From: Pseudonocardia ammonioxydans
Lineage (GTDB): Bacteria > Actinomycetota > Actinomycetes > Mycobacteriales > Pseudonocardiaceae
Assembly: GCF_900115005.1 (NCBI RefSeq)
Contig: NZ_FOUY01000004.1
Location: forward strand, 124,001-188,000
DNA length: 64,000 nt
Reading direction: 5' to 3'
A program made the translations under genes and the position numbers. Shown here piece after piece: positions 41,281 to 51,236 of this stretch. Position 1 is the first letter of the stretch. Every line of letters starts with the position of its first letter. The notes under the pieces were generated by a model, which saw only the letters and a program-made list of their open reading frames with translations, had not been told where the DNA came from and made no database searches.

Positions 41281-42453
41281 ATGAGCGCGCGCACGTCGGT
41301 CGTCTGGACGCCGGAGTTCCTGACCTACCAGCTGTCCGACGACCACCCGCTGAACCCGGTGCGGCTCGACCTCATGATGGAGCTGTCGCGCGGGCTCGGT
41401 GTCCTCGACGGGATCGAGCTGGTCGAGCCGCAGCCCGCCACCGAGGCCGAGCTGACCCGGGTGCACACGCCCGGGTACCAGACCGCGGTGCGGTCGGCCC
41501 CGGAGGTGCCGTTCGGCATCGGGCACGGTCTGGGCACCGCCGACAACCCGATCTTCTTCGGCATGCACGAGGCGGCCGCGCTGATCGCCGGGGGCTCGGT
41601 GGCGGCGGCCCGGGAGATCGCCGAGGGCCGGGCCGACCGGGCGGTGAACCTGGCTGGGGGCCTGCACCACGCCATGCCGGACCGGGCCGCCGGGTTCTGC
41701 GTCTACAACGACTGCTCGGTCGCGATCGCCTGGCTGCTGGACCAGGGCTACGAGCGGATCGCCTACGTCGACGTCGACGTCCACCACGGCGACGGGGTCC
41801 AGACCTCGTTCTACGACGACCCGCGGGTCCTGACGATCTCGATGCACCAGCACCCGCTGACGCTGTGGCCGGGCACCGGCTGGGCCGGGGAGCTCGGGCG
41901 CGGCGACGGCGAGGGCTACGCGGTCAACATCGCGCTGCCGCCCGGCACCGGGGACGCCGGCTGGCTGCGCGCGTTCCACGGTGTCGTGCCGTCGCTGCTG
42001 GAGTCGTTCCGCCCGCAGGTGCTGGTCACCGAGTGCGGCGCGGACACCCACGCCGAGGACCCGCTGGCGAACCTGGAGCTGTCCGTGGACGGCCACCGGG
42101 CGATCTACCGGACGCTGCGCGAGCTCGCCGAGACCACCGCGGGCGGCAAGTGGCTGGTGCTCGGGGGCGGCGGCTACGCCCTCTACCGGGTGGTGCCGCG
42201 CTCCTGGACGCACCTGCTCGCGGTCTCCCTCGACCGCGACCTCGACCCGGACACGACGATCCCCGCGGACTGGACGGCGACCGCGTCGACCCACACCCGT
42301 GCCCCGCTGCCCGTGTCGATGTCCGACGGGGCGGACCCGTCGTTCGAGAAGTGGGGCGGCGCGTACGGCGACCGGGTGGACTCCTCGATCCTGGAGACCC
42401 GCCGTGCGGTCTTCCCCCTGCACGGGCTCGAGCCCGACGACCCGAGGGACTGA
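41281..42453 (+). CDS. acuC: AcuC-type protein deacetylase (class I histone deacetylase fold)
   Basis: The 390-residue product has the arginase-like HDAC fold: DDHPLNPVRL near the N-terminus, the paired histidines H129-H130 in AGGLHHAM, and the zinc/charge-relay segment D164-V-D166-V-H168-H169-GDGVQ. TECGADTHAEDPL supplies the third zinc ligand, and GGGGYALYRVVPRSW the catalytic Tyr region. In Bacillus, AcuC deacetylates and reactivates acetyl-CoA synthetase. The next gene downstream is a GNAT-containing acyltransferase of the type that acetylates the same enzyme class. It is cytoplasmic. A direct repeat begins 7 bp past its stop. Confidence 0.92.
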   Translation: MSARTSVVWTPEFLTYQLSDDHPLNPVRLDLMMELSRGLGVLDGIELVEPQPATEAELTRVHTPGYQTAVRSAPEVPFGIGHGLGTADNPIFFGMHEAAALIAGGSVAAAREIAEGRADRAVNLAGGLHHAMPDRAAGFCVYNDCSVAIAWLLDQGYERIAYVDVDVHHGDGVQTSFYDDPRVLTISMHQHPLTLWPGTGWAGELGRGDGEGYAVNIALPPGTGDAGWLRAFHGVVPSLLESFRPQVLVTECGADTHAEDPLANLELSVDGHRAIYRTLRELAETTAGGKWLVLGGGGYALYRVVPRSWTHLLAVSLDRDLDPDTTIPADWTATASTHTRAPLPVSMSDGADPSFEKWGGAYGDRVDSSILETRRAVFPLHGLEPDDPRD

Positions 42454-42459
42454 GAGCGA

Positions 42460-42504
42460 GTGCGGAACGACCCGCCAGAAGTGACCGCAGCGTGCGGAAC
42501 GACC
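42460..42504. repeat. Direct repeat between acuC and the acyltransferase gene
   Basis: GTGCGGAACGACC occurs at 42460-42472 and 42492-42504, a 32-bp step. It could be a decayed tandem duplication or a pair of regulator sites. Confidence 0.6.
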
Positions 42505-42521
42505 GACCCCTGGACCGACCG

Positions 42522-45251
42522 GTGAACACGACGACGAGCACGACCGACGAGCAGCCGCAGCAGCGGGCCCACCCCTACCCCCGGCACTGGGAGGCCGACG
42601 TCGTTGCCTCCGACGGCGGGATCGTCCACCTGCGACCGATCACCCCGGACGACGCCGACCTGGTGCTGACCTTCCACGGCAAGCTGTCCGACCGCACGCG
42701 GTACCTGCGGTACTTCGGCCCGTACCCGCGGATCTCGCCGCGGGACCTGGAGCGGTTCACCGTCGTCGACCACCGCACCCGGGTCGCGTTCCTCGCCCTG
42801 CTCGGCGACGAGATCATCGCGATCGGCCGGTACGAGGGCCTGACACCCGACGGCGGCGCGGCCTCCCAGGAGGGAGCGGGCACCGACAAGCCGGTCTCCT
42901 CCGCCGAGGTGGCGTTCGTCGTCCGCGACGACCACCAGTCCCGCGGCCTGGGCTCGATCCTGCTCGAGCACCTCGCCGCGGCGGCCCGGGAGAACGGGCT
43001 GTCGCGCTTCGAGGCCGAGGTGCTGGTGGAGAACCACGCCATGGTCCGGGTCTTCCGGGAGGCGGGCTACCAGGTCAAGCGGGCCTTCGCCGAGGGCGTG
43101 CTGCACCTGGAGTTCGACATCGACCCGACCGAGAAGTCGATCGCGGTCCGGGACTCGCGCGAGCAGGCCGCCGAGGCCCGCAGCGTCGCGAACCTGCTGC
43201 ACCCGACCTCGGTCGCGGTGATCGGCGCGTCCGCGGACGAGACCAAGCTCGGGCACGCGGTGCTCTCGAACCTGCTACTCGCCGGGTTCACCGGCCCCGT
43301 CTACCCGGTGAACCCGGACGCCCGGTCGGTGCGCGGCGTGCGGGCGTACGCGTCGGTGACCGCCATCCCGGACGAGGTGGACCTGGCCGTGGTCGCGGTC
43401 CCGGCCGCGAACATCGACGAGGTCATGGACTCCTGCCTGGCCAAGGGCGTCAAGGCACTGGTGGTGATCAGCTCCGGGTTCGCCGACGTCGGCGGGGGCG
43501 GCACCGTGGCCGAGCGGCGGCTGGTCGCCGAGGCCCGTGCGCACGGCATGCGGGTGGTGGGCCCGAACGCGCTCGGGGTCGCCAACCCGGACCCGGCCGT
43601 CCGGCTGAACGCGACCCTGGCCCCGGCACTGCCCGGGCCCGGCCGTACCGGGTTCTTCTGCCAGTCCGGGGCGCTGGGGACCGCGATCCTCGCGAACGCG
43701 CGCTCGCGCGGGCTCGGGCTGTCCTCGTTCGTCTCCGCAGGCAACCGCGCCGACGTCTCCGGCAACGACCTCATGCAGTACTGGCAGACCGACCCGGACA
43801 CCGACCAGGTGCTGCTCTACCTGGAGACGTTCGGCAACCCGCGCAAGTTCGCGCGGGTCGCGCGCCGGCTGGCCCGGACCAAGCCGATCGTCGCCGTGAA
43901 GTCCGGGCGGCACACCGGGCCGCTGCCGTCGCTGGCCTCGGTCGCGGCACAGATCGACGAGTCCAGCGTCCAGGCGCTGTTCGAGCAGTCCGGGGTCATC
44001 CGGGTGCAGACCCTGCCGCAGCTGTTCGACACCGCGCTGCTGCTGGCCTACCAGCCGCTGCCGACCGGCAGGCGGGTCGCGGTCGTGGGCAACTCGACGG
44101 CGGTGAACCTGCTGGTCGCCGACGGCCTGCTGGACGAGGGGCTCGAGCTCGCCGGTGACACGGTGGACGTCGGCACCCAGGCCTCGCCCGAGAAGTTCGC
44201 CGAGGCGGTCCAGAGCGAGCTCGCGGGCGAGGACCAGCCGGACGCGCTCATCGCGGTGTTCGTCCCGCCGGTGGCCGTGGAGGGCACCGCACACGCCCAC
44301 GCGCTGCGCGACGCCGCCGCCGACGCCGGGGTGCCGGTGCTCGCGGTGTTCCTGGCGGTCGAGGGCATCCCGGAGGAGCTGTCGGTGTCGCAGGCCGACG
44401 GGACGCCGGGGCGCGGCTCGGTGCCCAGCTACGCCAGCCCGGAGCGGGCGACGTCCGCGCTGGGCCGCGTGGCCCGCTACGCGGAGTGGCGCAACACCCC
44501 GGTCGGCGAGTTCGTCGTGCCGGACGGGGTCGACACCGAGCGGGCCCGCCGGCTGGTCGCCTCGTTCGGGGCGGACGCCGAGCACGAGCTCGACGACGAC
44601 GAGGCGGTGGAGCTGCTCGGCTGCTACGGGCTCGACGTCATCACCTTCCGCCGGGTCACCGGGGCCGACGCCGCCGCCGCGGCGGCCGACGAGCTCGGCT
44701 ACCCGGTGGTGCTCAAGACGACCGGGGAGCAGTGGCGCCACCGCGGCGACTTCGTCGGCGTCCGGCTCGACCTCGTGTCCCCGGACGCCGTGCGGGCCGC
44801 GCACGCCGAGCTCGCCCGGCTCACCGGGTCCGACGAGGTCTACGTCCAGCGGATGGCGCCCAAGGGCACGTCCTGCAAGATCGAGGTGGTCGACGACCCG
44901 TCGTTCGGCTCGCTGCTCGCGTTCGGACTGTCCGGAATGGCCACCGAGCTGCTCGACGACCGGGCCTACCGGGTGCTGCCGGTGTCCACCGAGGACGCCA
45001 AGCGGCTGATCCGGGCGCCGCGGGCGGCGCCGTTGCTCACCGGCTACCAGGGCACCGAGCCGGCGGACACCGACGCGCTGGAGGACGTCGTCCTGCGGCT
45101 CGGACGGCTCACCGAGGACATCCCGCAGGTCCGGGCGCTGGCCCTGAACCCGGTGCTGGCCTCACCGGAGGGCGTGTTCGTCACGGGGGCGCGGGTGACG
45201 GTCGGCCCGGTACCGGACCGGCGCGACACGGGCCCCCGTCGGCTCCGCTGA
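42522..45251 (+). CDS. Pat-like GNAT acyltransferase fused to an NDP-forming acyl-CoA synthetase-like protein
   Basis: GTG 42522 opens a 909-residue protein. The GNAT domain is N-terminal (about 35-205), with HLRPITPDDADLVLTFHGKLSDRTRYLRYFG and the acetyl-CoA loop Q139-SRGLGS. A CoA-binding Rossmann domain follows (SVAVIGASADETKLGHAV), then two succinyl-CoA-ligase-like domains (CQSGALGTAILANARSRGLGLSSFVSAGN). A C-terminal ATP-grasp domain (GYPVVLKTTGEQWRHRGDFVGV, YVQRMAPKGTSCKIEV) ends the protein. This order matches the Streptomyces PatA type; in E. coli Pka the GNAT is C-terminal. Expected role: acetylation of acetyl-CoA synthetases and other enzymes. The active-site His of the ligase part is not obvious. 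Confidence 0.88.
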   Translation: MNTTTSTTDEQPQQRAHPYPRHWEADVVASDGGIVHLRPITPDDADLVLTFHGKLSDRTRYLRYFGPYPRISPRDLERFTVVDHRTRVAFLALLGDEIIAIGRYEGLTPDGGAASQEGAGTDKPVSSAEVAFVVRDDHQSRGLGSILLEHLAAAARENGLSRFEAEVLVENHAMVRVFREAGYQVKRAFAEGVLHLEFDIDPTEKSIAVRDSREQAAEARSVANLLHPTSVAVIGASADETKLGHAVLSNLLLAGFTGPVYPVNPDARSVRGVRAYASVTAIPDEVDLAVVAVPAANIDEVMDSCLAKGVKALVVISSGFADVGGGGTVAERRLVAEARAHGMRVVGPNALGVANPDPAVRLNATLAPALPGPGRTGFFCQSGALGTAILANARSRGLGLSSFVSAGNRADVSGNDLMQYWQTDPDTDQVLLYLETFGNPRKFARVARRLARTKPIVAVKSGRHTGPLPSLASVAAQIDESSVQALFEQSGVIRVQTLPQLFDTALLLAYQPLPTGRRVAVVGNSTAVNLLVADGLLDEGLELAGDTVDVGTQASPEKFAEAVQSELAGEDQPDALIAVFVPPVAVEGTAHAHALRDAAADAGVPVLAVFLAVEGIPEELSVSQADGTPGRGSVPSYASPERATSALGRVARYAEWRNTPVGEFVVPDGVDTERARRLVASFGADAEHELDDDEAVELLGCYGLDVITFRRVTGADAAAAAADELGYPVVLKTTGEQWRHRGDFVGVRLDLVSPDAVRAAHAELARLTGSDEVYVQRMAPKGTSCKIEVVDDPSFGSLLAFGLSGMATELLDDRAYRVLPVSTEDAKRLIRAPRAAPLLTGYQGTEPADTDALEDVVLRLGRLTEDIPQVRALALNPVLASPEGVFVTGARVTVGPVPDRRDTGPRRLR

Positions 45252-45267
45252 GCAGGACGTGCGCGGG

Positions 45268-45299
45268 CGCCGTGCCCGGGACCCGGCCCGGGCACGGCG
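45268..45299. terminator. Bidirectional hairpin terminator
   Basis: A perfect 13-bp inverted repeat, CGCCGTGCCCGGG (45268-45280) with CCCGGGCACGGCG (45287-45299), has a 6-nt loop. It lies between the converging acyltransferase and fumarase genes. Confidence 0.85.
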
Positions 45300-45317
45300 G
45301 AGGCGCGTGGTGCGGCG

Positions 45318-46967
<1,650 letters not shown>

Positions 46968-47060
46968 GGACGGGACGCTACCGGGCGAGGTCGGGCCGTG
47001 ACCGCAGGTGGAGACGCAGCCGACGCGTGACCCCGGCCGCTCACGACACGGCGCGGCCGT

Positions 47061-47093
47061 AACCGGATGACCCTCCGGTTGATGCGGTAACGT
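47061..47093. promoter_or_regulatory. Inverted repeat and -10 before the molybdenum hydroxylase gene
   Basis: AACCGG (47061-47066) and CCGGTT (47075-47080) flank an 8-nt spacer, followed by TAACGT (47088-47093) 7 nt before the ATG at 47101. The hexamer fits a leaderless start, and the dyad covers the -35 area like an operator. Confidence 0.45.
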
Positions 47094-47100
47094 CGCTCAC

Positions 47101-49479
47101 ATGCCTGGTTCGATCCTCGGAACATCGGTCCGTCGCGTCGAGGACGCAGACCTGATCACCGGGGCGAGCACCTACGTCGGCAACCTCCGGCTCGACTCCC
47201 TGGCCCACGTGGCCTTCGTCCGGTCGCCACTGGCGCACGCGCTCGTCACCGGAATCGACACGGCGGAGGCGGCCGCCGCGCCCGGCGTGCTCGCCGTCCA
47301 CACCGCCGCCGACCTGGACCTTCCCGCCCACCACGGCCTCATGGTGCTCAACCCCGAGCTGCCGCGCCCGCCGCTGGCCACCGACCGGGTCCGGTTCGTC
47401 GGCGAGGCCGTCGCGCTGGTCGTCGCCGAGACCCGGGCCGCGGCCGTCGACGCCACCGAGCTCGTCGAGGTCGACTACGAGCCCCTGCCCGCCGTCACCG
47501 ACCCCGAGGCGGCCCTCGCCGAGGGCGCCGAGCTGCAGTTCCCCGAGTACGGGTCGAACCTCGCCGCCGGGCTGCGCGGCCCCGACGGCGACCCGCTCGA
47601 GGACGCCGAGGTCGTGGTCCGGGTCCGGATGGAGAACCAGCGGGTCGCCGCGGTCCCGCTGGAGGGCAACGCGATCGTCGCCGACCCCCGGTCCGACGGG
47701 GACGACGGCTACGCGCTGACCCTGCACGTCTCCACCCAGATGCCGCACGGCTTCCACAACCAGCTCTGCCAGGTGCTCGGCCTCGACCCCGGCACCGTCC
47801 GGGTGATCGCGCCGCACGTCGGCGGAGGGTTCGGTGCCAAGGCGGGCCTGCTCGCCGAGCACACCGCGACCGTCGGTGCGGCCCGTGCGCTCGGCCGCCC
47901 GCTGGCGTGGGTCGAGACCCGCTCGGAGAACCTGGTCTCGATGCCGCACGGTCGCGGGCAGGTGGGCTACTACGAGCTCGGCCTCACCCGGGACGGCCGG
48001 ATGACCGGCCTGCGGGCCCGGGTGATCGGCGACGCCGGTGCCTACGCCGGGTTCGGCGGCGCGCTGCCGCTGCACATGACCTACCTGATGGCGACGGGGG
48101 TCTACGACATCCCGAAGGTCCGCTACGACGCCGCGTCCGCCCTGACCAACACCACGCCGATGGGCGCGTTCCGCGGGGCCGGGCGGCCCGAGGCGGCCGC
48201 CCACCTGGAGCGGCTGGTCGAGCTCGCCGCGGCCGAGCTGGACATGGACCCGGTCGAGCTGCGCCGGCGCAACTTCCTCGCCCCGGACGCGTTCCCGCAC
48301 ACCACGCCGACGGGCGCCACCTACGACGTGGGCGACTACGACCTGCCGCTGCGCGAGGCGCTGCGACTGGTCGGCCACGACGAGCTGCGCGCCGAGCAGG
48401 CGCGGCGCCGCGCCGCGGGCGACCCGGTCCGGCTGGGTCTCGGGATGTCGGTCTACGTCGAGGTCACCGCCGGTGGCGGGGGCGGCGAGTACGGCTCGGT
48501 CACCGTGCACGCCGACGGGTCCGCGACGGTCTCGGCCGGCACCTCGGCGCACGGGCAGGGACACGCGACGTCGTTCTCGATGCTGGTCTCCGACCGGCTG
48601 GGGATCCCCCTGGACCGGATCACCTACGTGCAGTCGGACACTGCGCGGGTGCCGCGCGGTGCCGGTACCGGCGGTTCGCGCTCGCTGCAGCTCGGCGGCA
48701 CCGCGGTGTCGGAGGCGGCGCACGAGCTCTACGAGCGGGCCCGCACGATCGCCGCGACGCTGCTGGAGGCGTCCGCGGAGGACGTCGAGATCACCGACGA
48801 CGGCACGTTCGGCGTCGCGGGTGTGCCCGGCGGGCCGACCGTGACCTGGACCGAGGTGCACCGCCGGGCCGGCGAGACGGGGGAGACCCTGCACGTGGGC
48901 CTGGACTCCGAGCAGGCCGGTGCGACGTTCCCGTTCGGGGCGCACGTCTCGGTCGTCGAGGTCGACACCGACACCGGGCGCGTCGTCCCGCTGCGCCATG
49001 TGGCCGTCGACGACTGCGGCCGGATCCTCAACCCGCTGCTCGTCGAGGGCCAGCAGCACGGCGGGATGGCGCAGGGGATCGCGCAGGCGCTCTACGAGCA
49101 GGTCCGCTACGACGACGAGGGCCAGCCGCTCACCTCCAGCCTCGCCGCGTACACGATCCCGAGCGCGGCCGACATGTTCGACTTCGAGGCGGCGACGACC
49201 GAGACCCCGACGCCGTTGAACTCGCTGGGCGCCAAGGGGATCGGCGAGTCCGCGACGATCGGCTCGACCCCGGCGGTGCAGAACGCGGTGGTGGACGCCC
49301 TCGCCGACCTCGGGGTACGTCACGTCGACCTGCCCTGCACGCCCGAGCGGGTGTGGCGGGCGGTCGCCGCCGCCCGCGCCGGGGCTCCGGACGGCGCCTG
49401 GCACGAGCCGCCCGCGGTGTTCGAGGACCTGCCGCAGCGCGGCGGCGCGTCGTCCGACGACGAGGCCGGGGCGATCTGA
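47101..49479 (+). CDS. Xanthine dehydrogenase-family molybdopterin-binding subunit (form II CoxL-like)
   Basis: The 792-residue protein has the large-subunit fold: the N-terminal LGTSVRRVEDADLITGASTYVG, RVIAPHVGGGFGAK (cofactor region), and the active-site loop GAFRGAGRPEA. That loop is the AYRGAGR-like form II type, not the Cys-containing AYxCSFR of true CO dehydrogenase. It also has GTSAHGQGHATSF and the C-terminal catalytic Glu in LGAKGIGESATIGS. It should hydroxylate an aldehyde or N-heteroaromatic. The FAD and 2Fe-2S subunits are not adjacent, so partners must be elsewhere. A terminator separates it from the next gene. Confidence 0.9.
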   Translation: MPGSILGTSVRRVEDADLITGASTYVGNLRLDSLAHVAFVRSPLAHALVTGIDTAEAAAAPGVLAVHTAADLDLPAHHGLMVLNPELPRPPLATDRVRFVGEAVALVVAETRAAAVDATELVEVDYEPLPAVTDPEAALAEGAELQFPEYGSNLAAGLRGPDGDPLEDAEVVVRVRMENQRVAAVPLEGNAIVADPRSDGDDGYALTLHVSTQMPHGFHNQLCQVLGLDPGTVRVIAPHVGGGFGAKAGLLAEHTATVGAARALGRPLAWVETRSENLVSMPHGRGQVGYYELGLTRDGRMTGLRARVIGDAGAYAGFGGALPLHMTYLMATGVYDIPKVRYDAASALTNTTPMGAFRGAGRPEAAAHLERLVELAAAELDMDPVELRRRNFLAPDAFPHTTPTGATYDVGDYDLPLREALRLVGHDELRAEQARRRAAGDPVRLGLGMSVYVEVTAGGGGGEYGSVTVHADGSATVSAGTSAHGQGHATSFSMLVSDRLGIPLDRITYVQSDTARVPRGAGTGGSRSLQLGGTAVSEAAHELYERARTIAATLLEASAEDVEITDDGTFGVAGVPGGPTVTWTEVHRRAGETGETLHVGLDSEQAGATFPFGAHVSVVEVDTDTGRVVPLRHVAVDDCGRILNPLLVEGQQHGGMAQGIAQALYEQVRYDDEGQPLTSSLAAYTIPSAADMFDFEAATTETPTPLNSLGAKGIGESATIGSTPAVQNAVVDALADLGVRHVDLPCTPERVWRAVAAARAGAPDGAWHEPPAVFEDLPQRGGASSDDEAGAI

Positions 49480-49488
49480 CCCCGGGGT

Positions 49489-49521
49489 GTGGCGCCGGCC
49501 GCGCCCACCGGCCGGCGCCAC
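49489..49521. terminator. Hairpin terminator
   Basis: GTGGCGCCGGCCG (49489-49501) pairs perfectly with CGGCCGGCGCCAC (49509-49521) across a 7-nt loop. It lies 10 bp after the molybdenum hydroxylase stop. Confidence 0.8.
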
Positions 49522-49607
49522 CCCTGCGTGTCCCCACCGGGACCGGTGTCGCAGACTCTCCGCCGGAGACCGAGGCGACACAGGGACGACTGGGAGGCAC
49601 GCGCACC

Positions 49608-50447
49608 ATGAGGCTCGCGACGATCCGCACCGCGACCGGGCACCGGGCGGTGCGTCTCGACGGCGACAGCGCCGTCGAGACGGGGGAGGCCGACGTGCGC
49701 GCGCTGCTCGAGCGCCCCGACTGGGCCGAGCACGCCGCGAACGCCGACGGCCCGGTGCACGACGCGGCCGGTCTGGACCACGCGCCGCTGATCCCGTCGC
49801 CCGAGAAGATCATCTGCGTGGGGCTCAACTACCGCGACCACGTGCAGGAGATGGGCAACGAGCTGCCTGAGTACCCGACGCTGTTCGCGAAGTTCGCGCC
49901 GTCGCTGATCGGGGCCCGCGACGAGATCGAGCTCCCGCCCCAGTCCGAGCGGGTCGACTACGAGGCCGAGCTGACCGTGGTCATCGGCCGGTCGGTCCGG
50001 CACGCCGATGCGGAGGCGGCGCGGGCCGCCATCGCCGGCTACACCGTGCTCAACGACGTGAGCATGCGGGACTACCAGCGCCGCACGAAGCAGTTCCTGC
50101 AGGGCAAGACCTGGGAGCACTCCACCCCGCTCGGCCCGGCACTGGTCACCGCGGACGAGCTGCCGGCCGACCCCGCCGACGGCGGCGCGCTGCGCATCTC
50201 CTCCGAGCTCTCCGGCGAGATCATGCAGGACTCGACCACCGACCAGCTCGTGTTCGGCGTCGTCGACCTGGTCGTCTACCTGTCCACCATCCTCACCCTC
50301 AACCCCGGCGACGTGATCGCCACCGGCACTCCCGGCGGGGTCGGCGACGCCCGCACGCCCCCGCGCTACCTCACCGACGGCAGCGAGATCGTCACGTCCG
50401 TCGAGGGGGTCGGGGAGTGCCGCAACGTGGCCCGGGCGGTGCCGTGA
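49608..50447 (+). CDS. Fumarylacetoacetate hydrolase-family protein, probable fumarylpyruvate hydrolase
   Basis: The 279-residue product has the FAH fold: IICVGLNYRDHVQEMG, PTLFAKFAPSLIGARDEI, the metal-binding ERVDYEAELTVVIGRSV, GYTVLNDVSMRDYQRRTKQFLQGKTWEHSTPLGP, and NPGDVIATGTPGGVG. The next gene overlaps it by 4 bp (GTGA) and encodes a mycothiol-dependent maleylpyruvate isomerase. The likely substrate is therefore fumarylpyruvate, which is cut to fumarate and pyruvate in the gentisate route. GGGAGG lies 12 nt upstream of the ATG. No gentisate dioxygenase is in the window. Confidence 0.88.
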   Translation: MRLATIRTATGHRAVRLDGDSAVETGEADVRALLERPDWAEHAANADGPVHDAAGLDHAPLIPSPEKIICVGLNYRDHVQEMGNELPEYPTLFAKFAPSLIGARDEIELPPQSERVDYEAELTVVIGRSVRHADAEAARAAIAGYTVLNDVSMRDYQRRTKQFLQGKTWEHSTPLGPALVTADELPADPADGGALRISSELSGEIMQDSTTDQLVFGVVDLVVYLSTILTLNPGDVIATGTPGGVGDARTPPRYLTDGSEIVTSVEGVGECRNVARAVP

Positions 50448-51211
50448 CCGGCGGGGAACCCGACGTAGCCCCGTCCCTGGCCGAGGCGCTGGCCTGGGCG
50501 GCGGACGGGCAGGCGCACCTGCGCGGGTTGATGACGCGGATGGGCGACGACGCCTTCACCGCGCCCTCGCTGCTGGCCGGCTGGACCCGGGCGCACGTGC
50601 TCACCCACATCGCCCGCAACGCCGACGCGATGGTCAACCTGTTGACCTGGGCGCGGACCGGGACCGAGACACCGGCCTACCCGGGTGCGGCAGCGCGGGA
50701 CGCCGACATCGCCGCCGGTGCGGCCCGCACGCCCGACGAGATCCGCGCGGACGTCGTGGCGACCTCGGACCGGCTCGCCGACGTCGTCCGCAGGCTGCCC
50801 GAGGCCGCGTGGTCGGCGCCGGTCCGCAACGCCCAGGGCGGTGCGATCACCGCGGCCGCGGTGCCCTGGATGCGGGCGCGCGAGGTGTGGATCCACGCCG
50901 TCGACCTCGACGTCGGGGCGTCGTTCAAGGACCTGCCGATCCCGATGCGCCGGGCGCTGGTCGCCGACGTCGTCACGATGCTCGAGACCCGGCCGGGCTG
51001 CCCGCACGTCCGGCTGGAGGAGGCCAGGACGGGGCAGGTGCGCGAGTTCGGCCCCGGCCCGGTCGCCGACGACGGCGCGGTGCCGGGTGAACTCGGCACG
51101 GTGCGTGGCAAGGCCCCGGACCTGATCGCCTGGCTGCTCGGCCGCCCGTTCGGGAAGGGCCTGCGCGACGCCGGCGGGAACCTCCCGCCGCCGTTGCCCG
51201 CCTGGCTGTGA
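50444..51211 (+). CDS. Mycothiol-dependent maleylpyruvate isomerase
   Basis: GTG 50444 overlaps the preceding TGA, implying translational coupling. The 255-residue DinB/MDMPI-fold protein has the zinc ligands expected from the Corynebacterium enzyme: H55 in VLTHIARNADAMVNLLTWA, then E147 and H151 in REVWIHAVDLDVG. The C-terminal SCP2-like domain is DLIAWLLGRPFGKGL. It isomerises maleylpyruvate to fumarylpyruvate using mycothiol, the actinobacterial thiol. Together with the upstream hydrolase it makes the last two steps of gentisate breakdown. Confidence 0.9.
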   Translation: MTGGEPDVAPSLAEALAWAADGQAHLRGLMTRMGDDAFTAPSLLAGWTRAHVLTHIARNADAMVNLLTWARTGTETPAYPGAAARDADIAAGAARTPDEIRADVVATSDRLADVVRRLPEAAWSAPVRNAQGGAITAAAVPWMRAREVWIHAVDLDVGASFKDLPIPMRRALVADVVTMLETRPGCPHVRLEEARTGQVREFGPGPVADDGAVPGELGTVRGKAPDLIAWLLGRPFGKGLRDAGGNLPPPLPAWL

Positions 51212-51236
51212 GCGGACGGGCCCGGCGCTGCCGGCT

